Below are positions 8,418 through 15,311 of a stretch of 18,145 bases of DNA, in pieces. Position 1 is the first letter of the stretch; each line of letters begins with the position of its first letter. The stretch comes from Bacteroidota bacterium (GTDB lineage: Bacteria; Bacteroidota; Bacteroidia; Flavobacteriales_F; PHOS-HE28). Position numbers and translations under genes: made by a program. Below the pieces are notes generated by a model, which searched no databases, had not been told where the DNA came from, and saw nothing but the letters and a program-made list of their open reading frames with translations. The DNA lies in contig JAEZDL010000041.1 in the NCBI GenBank assembly GCA_023418095.1, forward strand, positions 1-18,145, given 5' to 3'.

Positions 8418-9929
8418 TTGAGCGCCCTTCGAAAACTCGCCGGCCAGACGGCCATCTACGGTCTCAGCAGCATTGTTGCGCGTTTCCTGAATTTTCTACT
8501 CACGCCTCTTTATACCAGTAAGGGGGTTTTTCCACCGGCTGAATATGGCGTGATCACTTCCCTGTACGCCTGGGCGGCGTTCTTCAACATCGTGCTCACC
8601 TTCGGCATGGAAACGGCTTATTTCCGTTTCAGCTCGAAGCAGCCGGAGGTGGTTCCGCCGGATGATGAAGCCAAGAAGATCCCGCCACGCATCTATTCCA
8701 CCGCATTCTTTTCGATCGCCTCGATCTCGGTGCCTTTCATTGTCCTGGGCATACTTTTCTCTTCGCCGATCTCGAGAGGGATCGGTTATCCGGATCATTC
8801 AGTTTCCGTGTTGATGCTCGCGATCACGCTCGGTCTGGATGCGCTCACCGTGATACCGATGGCACGCCTGCGCCAGGAAGGAAAGGCGTGGCGGTTCGTG
8901 TCGATCAACATGATCAACATGGCGATCAACATCGGGCTGAACCTTTTCTTCATCGCCTACCTGATGAACGCTGCCCAGGAAGGCCGATCGAACTGGTGGA
9001 TCGATTCGTTCTACGACACGTCGTTCGGTGTTGGCTACGTATTCCTCGCCAACCTGATCGCCTGGATCGTGAAATTCATGATCCTGTTGCCGCGCATGCC
9101 TTTCTTCGCAGGCTTCGATCGCGATCTGCTGAAGCCGATGTTCACCTTCGCCACACCTTTGATGATAGCCGGGCTTGCCGGAATGGTGAACGAGACCTCC
9201 GATCGGATCCTGCTGAAATATCTTCTTCCGGAAGATGTGGCCGATCACCAGATCGGGATCTATGGCGCATGCTACAAATTGGCGATACTGATCACGCTGT
9301 TCATCCAGGCGTTCCGTTTCGCAGCGGAACCTTTCTTCTTCAGTCACGCGCGTGAAACAAAAAGCCGGGAGACATTCGCGCGGATCATGAACTGGTTCGT
9401 TGCGTTCTGCATGTTCGCGTTCCTGCTGGTAATGCTGTTCCTCGATCTGTTCAAATGGTTCATCCCGAACCCTGAATATTGGGAAGGCCTGCGCGTGGTT
9501 CCGATCCTGATGCTGGCGAATGTTTTCCTCGGCATCTACTACAACCAGAGCGTGTGGTACAAATTGAGCGATCGCACACGGGCAGGGAGTGCGATCGCTT
9601 TGATCGGCGCGGCGATCACGATCGGCCTCAACCTCCTGTTGATCCCCATCCTCGGTTACATGGGCAGTGCCTGGGCAACGCTCGCATGCTATGCCGGCAT
9701 GGCGGGGATCAGTTATTTCCAGGGCCAGAAATACTGGCCGGTGCCTTATGATGTGTCACGTGTGCTGCTCTACATGGCCGGAGCGGTCCTGCTCTGGTGG
9801 GTCACGATCCAGTTCTTCACCGGGGTGCATGGCATCTGGAGCATCATTCTCCGGTCGATCATGCTGATCGGCTTTGCTGCAGCGGTGTTCACCAGGGAAA
9901 GACGAGCACTTCAACGGAACATGCAATGA
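8418..9929 (+). CDS. Polysaccharide/lipopolysaccharide flippase (Wzx-like, MOP superfamily)
   Basis: A 503-residue polytopic membrane protein of the polysaccharide-transport branch of the MOP superfamily, which moves lipid-linked saccharide units across the cytoplasmic membrane. It begins LAGQTAIYGLSSIVARFLNF and then TPLYT, the characteristic N-terminal helix of these flippases in Bacteroidota. About 12-14 hydrophobic helices follow to a short basic tail (TRERRALQRN). The start must be TTG at 8418: the preceding in-frame codons are only TAC, AGC, CCC and the hydratase's own TAG, and there is no ATG or GTG before the conserved helix. It lies nine bases after the hydratase stop. No glycosyltransferase genes are nearby, so the exported glycan is unknown; a peptidoglycan-lipid or teichoic-type substrate cannot be excluded. 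Confidence 0.88.
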   Translation: MSALRKLAGQTAIYGLSSIVARFLNFLLTPLYTSKGVFPPAEYGVITSLYAWAAFFNIVLTFGMETAYFRFSSKQPEVVPPDDEAKKIPPRIYSTAFFSIASISVPFIVLGILFSSPISRGIGYPDHSVSVLMLAITLGLDALTVIPMARLRQEGKAWRFVSINMINMAINIGLNLFFIAYLMNAAQEGRSNWWIDSFYDTSFGVGYVFLANLIAWIVKFMILLPRMPFFAGFDRDLLKPMFTFATPLMIAGLAGMVNETSDRILLKYLLPEDVADHQIGIYGACYKLAILITLFIQAFRFAAEPFFFSHARETKSRETFARIMNWFVAFCMFAFLLVMLFLDLFKWFIPNPEYWEGLRVVPILMLANVFLGIYYNQSVWYKLSDRTRAGSAIALIGAAITIGLNLLLIPILGYMGSAWATLACYAGMAGISYFQGQKYWPVPYDVSRVLLYMAGAVLLWWVTIQFFTGVHGIWSIILRSIMLIGFAAAVFTRERRALQRNMQ

Positions 9930-10019
9930 GCCACCGGCCCAATGGTCTGTTGTTCAAGCCATGGCTATCTTCGCGTTCGCCGTGGTACTTCTCCGGTCCG
10001 GCAAAGGTTTTTCAGAAAG

Positions 10020-11414
10020 ATGGCATGTTCCGGTTGTAGCAGCGGGAAGGACGGCAAGCCCGCTGGTTGTAAGAGCAATGGTTATTGCAGCTCCAGCGGC
10101 TGCAACAAGCTGGGCGTTTTCGACTGGCTGGAGGGTGTTCCGCTCCCCACGGGCAGCCAGCCCTTCGATGGGGTGGAAGTGCGTTTCAAGAACACGCGCA
10201 AGGCCTTCTACCGAAACACGACGGGTTACAACCTTATGCCTGGCGACCTGGTCGCTGTGGATGCCGCGCCGGGCCATGATATCGGCATGGTGAGCCTGGC
10301 CGGAGAGCTTGTGCGCGCACAGATGGAACGGCGAAAACAGAGCGGCGATACGTTCGAGCTCCGGAAGGTGTTGCGCAAGGCGACGCAGGAGGATATCGAT
10401 CGGTGGCACGCGGCACGCAAGCTGGAGGATGAGACCATGTTCGCCACGCGTGCGATGGTGCGCGATGCAAGGCTGGACATGAAGGTGACCGATGTGGAAT
10501 ACCAGGGCGATGGTACCAAGGCGATCTTCTATTACACGGCCGAGGATCGGATCGATTTCCGTGGCATCGTGCGGCAGATCAGTGATCGGTTCCGGGTGAA
10601 GGTGGAGATGAAGCAGATCGGATCGAGGCAGGAGGCGGGCCGCATCGGTGGCATCGGCAGTTGCGGCCGCGAACTTTGCTGCAGTACCTGGCTTACCGAT
10701 TTCCGCAGCGTTACCACAAGCGCGGCGCGTTACCAGCAACTCGCCCTCAATCCGCAGAAGCTAGCAGGCCAGTGCGGAAAGTTGAAGTGCTGCCTGAACT
10801 ACGAGCTCGACATGTACATCGAGGCGATCAAGAGCTATCCCTCGCAGAACGCCAAGCTGAAGACCAAGCAAGGGACAGGCGTACACATCAAGACCGACAT
10901 CTTCACCGGAAGGATGTGGTACGGGTTCAAGCGGCCTGGCGAGGCATTTGCCATGGCCGGTCTCCCGATCGATGTGGTGCGCGATATCCTGAAACAGAAC
11001 AAGGAAGGGATCGAGCCAGAGGTGGACCTCAACATGGCCGACGCCGCAGATCCCGCTGAAGTGAAAGCACCCACCTACGAGAATGTGGTGGGGCAGGACG
11101 AACTTACGCGCTTCGATAACAAACAGAAGAGCGGCAAGCGGTCACGCGGTGGAAAGAAGCACAGGGAGGCGCGCGATCGTTCGCAGAACAAGGAAGGCAC
11201 GGCGAAGCAGAACACCGATCAGCCGCGCAGGCCCGATCGAACGCGCGATCGGAGCGAGCCACAGGCGCGCCCCGCCGGGCAGGAGAACAGGCCTGAGGGA
11301 TCCACAGGTGCGGGCCCGCGCAGGGATCGGCCGGAAGGCCAGGGAAGGAACAACCGGCGCCGCCGTGATCGGCGTCCGCGCGAAGGAGGCGATCCCAAAC
11401 CACCTGCCGCGTGA
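10020..11414 (+). CDS. ricT: PSP1 domain protein, RicT (YaaT) homologue
   Basis: A 464-residue PSP1-domain protein. In Bacillus the homologue RicT (YaaT) acts with RicA and RicF in a complex linked to RNA maturation and phosphorelay control; its role in Bacteroidota is not defined. The N-terminus (MACSGCSSGKDGKPAGC) holds a cysteine cluster at 3, 6, 17, 23 and 28. The PSP1 core has the signature pairs GSCGRELCC (Cys215, 220, 221) and GQCGKLKCC (Cys252, 257, 258), possible metal or Fe-S ligands. About the last 100 residues are Arg/Lys/Gly/Pro-rich and look disordered, a possible nucleic-acid-binding tail. The frame is open back to 9942, but the ATG at 10020 gives the conserved Cys-rich start. 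Its TGA overlaps the gldH start by four bases (GTGA), indicating translational coupling. Confidence 0.93.
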   Translation: MACSGCSSGKDGKPAGCKSNGYCSSSGCNKLGVFDWLEGVPLPTGSQPFDGVEVRFKNTRKAFYRNTTGYNLMPGDLVAVDAAPGHDIGMVSLAGELVRAQMERRKQSGDTFELRKVLRKATQEDIDRWHAARKLEDETMFATRAMVRDARLDMKVTDVEYQGDGTKAIFYYTAEDRIDFRGIVRQISDRFRVKVEMKQIGSRQEAGRIGGIGSCGRELCCSTWLTDFRSVTTSAARYQQLALNPQKLAGQCGKLKCCLNYELDMYIEAIKSYPSQNAKLKTKQGTGVHIKTDIFTGRMWYGFKRPGEAFAMAGLPIDVVRDILKQNKEGIEPEVDLNMADAADPAEVKAPTYENVVGQDELTRFDNKQKSGKRSRGGKKHREARDRSQNKEGTAKQNTDQPRRPDRTRDRSEPQARPAGQENRPEGSTGAGPRRDRPEGQGRNNRRRRDRRPREGGDPKPPAA

Positions 11415-11884
11415 AGGCCTGGCATGTAACGATCCTGGTGATCACGCTCGCCGCCTGCGCGGAACAGGTGGTGCACAGTTCCGATGTGCCGATCCCGGAT
11501 GGGGTGTGGGATCGGGAATTCAAGCCTGAGTTCAGCTTCGAGATCGGTGATACCGTTTCGCATCATGATCTGTTCATCGATGTGCGCCACACTGGCGATT
11601 ATCCCTTCAGTACGCTCTATGTTTTCCTGGATCTTGAAGGGCCCGGTGAGAGAAGGTTGCGCGATACGGTGGAATGCATCCTCGCCGATCCCACGGGCAA
11701 ATGGTACGGTAAAGGTTCGGGCTTCGTATTCGCCCACCGCGAGTACGATACACATGTGCTGTACAAGTTGCGCAACAGATTTCCGGCGATCGGGCGTTAT
11801 ACCATAAGGCTGGAGCAGGCGATGCGTACCGAACGTCTTCCCGGAGTGCTCGATATCGGGATCAGTGTGGAACGGTCGCGTTGA
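11411..11884 (+). CDS. gldH: Gliding motility lipoprotein GldH
   Basis: A 157-residue predicted lipoprotein. The N-terminus MKAWHVTILVITLAAC carries a lipobox (L-A-A-C), so Cys16 is the likely lipidated residue. The mature part matches the GldH pattern: PIPDGVWDREF, then FSFEIGDTVSHHDLFIDVRH, TGDYPFSTLYVFLDLEGPG, a LADPTGKWYGKGSG segment, and near the end the signature YTIRLEQAMRTERLPGVLDI. GldH is required for gliding in Flavobacterium and accumulates with other Gld lipoproteins; its exact biochemical role is unsettled, and GldH-like proteins occur in non-gliding relatives. It uses a GTG start overlapping the ricT stop by four bases. The ricT-gldH-PBP1A order, as I recall it, is conserved in Flavobacteriia. 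Confidence 0.92.
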   Translation: MKAWHVTILVITLAACAEQVVHSSDVPIPDGVWDREFKPEFSFEIGDTVSHHDLFIDVRHTGDYPFSTLYVFLDLEGPGERRLRDTVECILADPTGKWYGKGSGFVFAHREYDTHVLYKLRNRFPAIGRYTIRLEQAMRTERLPGVLDIGISVERSR

Positions 11885-11980
11885 AGGGCATCGCTCTCAA
11901 GTTGTGTGGATCAGCACCTTGAAAACTTACGTGTACACTGGCATGGATCGAGGGAAGAGGCCCGGTAAATTCGGCCGTTG

Positions 11981-14392
11981 ATGAGCGAAGAGAAGATAAA
12001 GCCCCGATCAAGGCTGGCGCTCTGGTCGCTTTGGTGGCTGGTGGTGTTAGCACCGGTGATCGTTCTTTTCGCAGGGTTGATATACGCTGCCAACTCCGAT
12101 CTGCCCAAGACCCAGGACCTCGAGAATCCGCGCAGCGATCTCGCGACCGCGATCCTCTTCAGCGATGGCACGCAAATGGGCCAATATTACCGGCAGAACC
12201 GCATCCCCGTCACCTACGACCGGATCAGCCCGCACGTGGTGAACGCGCTGATCGCCACGGAGGATGAACGTTTCCGGGAGCACAGCGGCATCGATCTGAA
12301 AGGGACAACGCGCGCGGCGATATACATGGGTAAGCGAGGCGGAGCCAGCACGATCACCCAGCAGCTGGCCAAAATGCTGTTCACCGAAAAACCGGGTTCG
12401 TCCTGGTTGCGGCTGAAGCAGAAGTTGCAGGAGTGGATCATCGGCGCGGAACTGGAACGCCAGTACACCAAGAACGAGATCATCACCATGTATCTCAACC
12501 GCTTCGATTGGATCAACCAGGCGGTCGGCATCAACAGTGCGGCCCGCGTGTATTTCGATACCACGCCGGATTCATTGAAGATCGAGCAGGCCGCATTGTT
12601 GATCGGCATGTGCAAGAATCCCGCGTTGTTCAATCCGCTGCGCAGGCCTGATACCACACTGACCCGCCGCATGGTGGTGCTCGATCAGATGCGCCGCAAC
12701 GGCTTCATCACTTCGCACGAGTACGACTCGCTGAAAGTTCTTCCGCTGGAATTGCGTTTCCAACGCGTGGATCATACCGAAGGTCCGGCGCCTTATTTCC
12801 GCGAGGTGTTGCGCGGAAAGTTGCAGGCGATGTTCGCTGAAAAGGATGCGGACGGCAATTACAGATATGCGAAGCCCGATGGCAGTCCGTACGATATCTA
12901 CACCGATGGATTGAAGATCTACACCACGCTGGACAAACGCATGCAGCGCTATGGCGAATGGGGATTGAAGGAGCATTTAAGCAAGGAGCTTCAACCTTCA
13001 TTCTTCAAGGACCTTTCAAAGAAGAAGAACAAGCCGTTCGATTTCCGGGTGACGCAGGAAGAGATCGATGAGATCCTGAACACCGCGATGAAACGCAGTG
13101 TGCGGTACAAGATCATCACCGGCAAACAATGCGGTAATTGCGAAAGACCTGCGAGGTACATCGAAAAGGTGCAGCGCGATGGCCGGGCGCATTTCCATTG
13201 TGATCCGGCGGCCGGTGGTTGTGACAGCTATTGGCCTGTGGTGAAGGAGAAGGATATTCCCGAGGTGTTCGATACACCTGTGGCCATGCGCGTTTTCACG
13301 TGGGATGGTGAAGTGGATACCGTGATGAGCCCGATGGATTCGATCCGCTATTACAAAAGCTTCCTGCAAAGCGGCCTGCTGAGCATGGACCCCCACACCG
13401 GTTTCGTGAAGGCGTGGGTCGGCGGGATCGATTTCAAGCATTTCCAATTCGATCACGTTGAGCAGGCGCGCCGCCAGGTGGGCTCCACCTTCAAGCCGTT
13501 CATCTACGCCACGGCGATCCGCGAAGGCATCGATCCATGCCTGCAACTTCCCAACCAGAAGGTGTGTTTCGATATGCCTCCCGGCCAACCGGAATGGTGT
13601 CCGCAGAACAGCGATGCGAAGTACGGCGGAATGATCACGGTGGAATATGCGCTTGCGAATTCGATCAATACGGTCACCGCCTGGCTGATGAAGCAATACG
13701 GCCCGCAAGCGGTCACCGTGCTCGCAAGGCACATGGGTGTGAAGAACCAGCTCGATCCGGTGCCATCGCTCTGCCTTGGTGTCGCGGATCTTACGTTGAT
13801 GGAGATGACCGGCGCGTTCTCTTCCTTCGCGAATGAGGGGGTCTACATCGAGCCGATCGTTTTCACGCGCATCGAGGACAAGAACGGCAATGCGATCTAC
13901 GACGTGGTGCCCAGGACCTACGAAGCGCTGGATGAACGGACCGCATATATCATGTTGCGCATGTTGAAGGGTGTGGTTGATGGCGCATACGATCCAAGCA
14001 CCGGCAAGGTGGTGGGCACCGGCCTGCGGTTGCGCACAAGTTGGGGGGACCGCGAGAAATACGCGAACATCAAGTATCCAACGGCTGGCAAAACGGGCAC
14101 CACGCAGAACAACAGCGATGGATGGTTCATCGGGATCACGCCGGACCTGGTGACCGGTGTGTGGACGGGCGCCGAGGATCGAAGTGTTCGCTTTTCCACC
14201 ACTGAAAAAGGCCAGGGCGCGAACACCGCGCTACCGATCTATGGTTATTACATGAACCGGGTGTATGCCGATCCTTCGATCGAGATCAGCACCGGTGATT
14301 TCGAACCACCGATGTACGTGGACGGTATCGATTACAACTGCCGCGAAGCGGTGAAGACCAACACCGGCCCCACAAGACCGATGTGGGAATGA
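11981..14392 (+). CDS. mrcA: Penicillin-binding protein 1A (bifunctional transglycosylase/transpeptidase)
   Basis: An 803-residue class A PBP that polymerises and crosslinks peptidoglycan in the periplasm. After a short cytoplasmic end there is one membrane anchor (about 13-37). The GT51 domain follows, with ATEDERFREHSG (catalytic Glu94) and GGASTITQQLAKMLF. The transpeptidase domain has all three motifs: STFK (Ser502-Lys505), SIN (561-563) and KTGT (704-707). Between the domains is an unusual cysteine-rich segment: Cys384, Cys387, Cys407 and Cys414, with His404 and His406. The ATG at 11981 was chosen over the adjacent TTG. It starts 96 bases after gldH, and its stop codon lies inside the left arm of the following hairpin. 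The enzymatic assignment is secure; what the cysteine segment does is unknown. Confidence 0.96.
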   Translation: MSEEKIKPRSRLALWSLWWLVVLAPVIVLFAGLIYAANSDLPKTQDLENPRSDLATAILFSDGTQMGQYYRQNRIPVTYDRISPHVVNALIATEDERFREHSGIDLKGTTRAAIYMGKRGGASTITQQLAKMLFTEKPGSSWLRLKQKLQEWIIGAELERQYTKNEIITMYLNRFDWINQAVGINSAARVYFDTTPDSLKIEQAALLIGMCKNPALFNPLRRPDTTLTRRMVVLDQMRRNGFITSHEYDSLKVLPLELRFQRVDHTEGPAPYFREVLRGKLQAMFAEKDADGNYRYAKPDGSPYDIYTDGLKIYTTLDKRMQRYGEWGLKEHLSKELQPSFFKDLSKKKNKPFDFRVTQEEIDEILNTAMKRSVRYKIITGKQCGNCERPARYIEKVQRDGRAHFHCDPAAGGCDSYWPVVKEKDIPEVFDTPVAMRVFTWDGEVDTVMSPMDSIRYYKSFLQSGLLSMDPHTGFVKAWVGGIDFKHFQFDHVEQARRQVGSTFKPFIYATAIREGIDPCLQLPNQKVCFDMPPGQPEWCPQNSDAKYGGMITVEYALANSINTVTAWLMKQYGPQAVTVLARHMGVKNQLDPVPSLCLGVADLTLMEMTGAFSSFANEGVYIEPIVFTRIEDKNGNAIYDVVPRTYEALDERTAYIMLRMLKGVVDGAYDPSTGKVVGTGLRLRTSWGDREKYANIKYPTAGKTGTTQNNSDGWFIGITPDLVTGVWTGAEDRSVRFSTTEKGQGANTALPIYGYYMNRVYADPSIEISTGDFEPPMYVDGIDYNCREAVKTNTGPTRPMWE

Positions 14393-14430
14393 AGAAAGCC
14401 GATCGAAGTGCGATCGGCTTTCTTCATTCC
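14386..14430. terminator. Bidirectional terminator between PBP1A gene and OB-repeat gene
   Basis: A perfect 20-bp stem, left arm GGAATGAAGAAAGCCGATCG (14386-14405) and right arm CGATCGGCTTTCTTCATTCC (14411-14430), with a five-base loop AAGTG. It includes the PBP1A TGA and ends 11 bases from the stop of the opposing gene. The pyrimidine-rich TTTCTT lies within the stem and is mirrored on the other strand, so it can end transcription from both sides. Confidence 0.85.
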
Positions 14431-14441
14431 AACGACCGGGA

Positions 14442-15140
14442 TCAATAATCGCGGCCGGAGCCCTGCATCTCACCTTCCTCCATCTCCTTGTCGAGCGGGA
14501 TCATGGTGGTGGCGCGCAAGGTGCGGCCGGTCCAGAAATCATCGTCTATGTTGCCCACAACGGTAACCGCATCACCTTCAGCCACGGCGACATCGGCCGT
14601 CGGATCGCCTCCTTCCTTCAGCAATGAAGTATCAACCGTGATCATGCGTTCGCCTTGATCGAGCTTGATCTTGTTCTCTTCCACCTCGGAAACGATGCCA
14701 TGCACAACGGTGCCGGATTCGATCACCGGTGTGGAGATCTGGATGAAATCATCCACACCATCGGTCATGTACACATAGCTGCTCAAGCTTTCAACGAATA
14801 CGGCACGGGCGAGGATCGTGGTGTTGAGAAAGAAGTTGTCGTCCACGATGCCATATACACGAACGGCTTCATCGTCAATGAATTTGTGGTCATCGTGCTT
14901 CACGTCATCATGCTGCAATTTCACCGTGATCTTGCCATTGCCATGGTCCAGCACGAATTGTTCGTCGCCAACGCTCTTCACTTTGCCGCTCAGTGCGATC
15001 CAGGAGCCATCGGCCATCTCCTTCGGATCCTTCTCCTGCGTGGCCTGCGCATTCGGTGTATCATTTGTTCGGGTATCCGTTACCTGGGCTTGTGTGGAAA
15101 CTGCGAATAGGGCAGCTACCAATACGGGGAACATTTTCAT
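14442..15140 (-). CDS. Secreted protein with two OB-fold-like repeats
   Basis: A 232-residue exported protein with no assigned function. MKMFPVLVAALFAVSTQAQ is a standard Sec signal peptide, with likely cleavage after Ala18. A polar linker (about 20-44) follows, then two similar beta-rich units at about 46-116 and 143-215. Each runs from a G-x-V-x-x-V start through a strand such as FVLDHGNGKITV or IKLDQGERMITV to a closing VRVYGIVDDNFF or VTVVGNIDDDFW and an LRA/LAR strand. This resembles the bacterial OB-fold (BOF, YgiW/NirD-like) or DUF5666 type of periplasmic domain, but I cannot assign the family firmly. The protein is acidic and ends in a charged tail. It is convergent with PBP1A across a shared terminator and separated from the fibre gene by another, so it looks monocistronic. 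No clear promoter was seen at 15141-15254. Confidence 0.85.
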   Translation of the reverse strand: MKMFPVLVAALFAVSTQAQVTDTRTNDTPNAQATQEKDPKEMADGSWIALSGKVKSVGDEQFVLDHGNGKITVKLQHDDVKHDDHKFIDDEAVRVYGIVDDNFFLNTTILARAVFVESLSSYVYMTDGVDDFIQISTPVIESGTVVHGIVSEVEENKIKLDQGERMITVDTSLLKEGGDPTADVAVAEGDAVTVVGNIDDDFWTGRTLRATTMIPLDKEMEEGEMQGSGRDY

Positions 15141-15254
15141 GATCGATCTGGTTTAAGTTATATGGTCTTCGAACCCTGAATTGGATCCGGGCGCGCCGAA
15201 AGCAACAATGCCTGTGCCATTGCATCCGGAGAGTTCGATGGGATCGAGCCAGGC

Positions 15255-15295
15255 GAAATGAGGAAAGCCGGGTCGACCCCGGCTTTCTTCATTTC
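15255..15295 (-). terminator. Terminator after collagen-like fibre gene
   Basis: An 18-bp stem, + strand left arm GAAATGAGGAAAGCCGGG (15255-15272) and right arm CCCGGCTTTCTTCATTTC (15278-15295), with a five-base loop TCGAC. The arms differ from perfect pairing at one position, a G-T on the + strand. It lies 16 bases beyond the stop of the fibre gene in its direction of transcription and upstream of the OB-repeat gene. Confidence 0.8.
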
Positions 15296-15311
15296 ACTTG
15301 TTCGCGCGTTA

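Noticed and set aside
9926..10039. A 37-codon frame overlapping the flippase stop (ATGA) and running into ricT
   Set aside because: It has no recognisable composition, overlaps the ricT start in another frame, and the ricT N-terminus is well supported.
11931..11938. Eight-base palindrome GTGTACAC in the gldH-PBP1A spacer
   Set aside because: A single short palindrome with no second copy or nearby regulator is not enough to call an operator.
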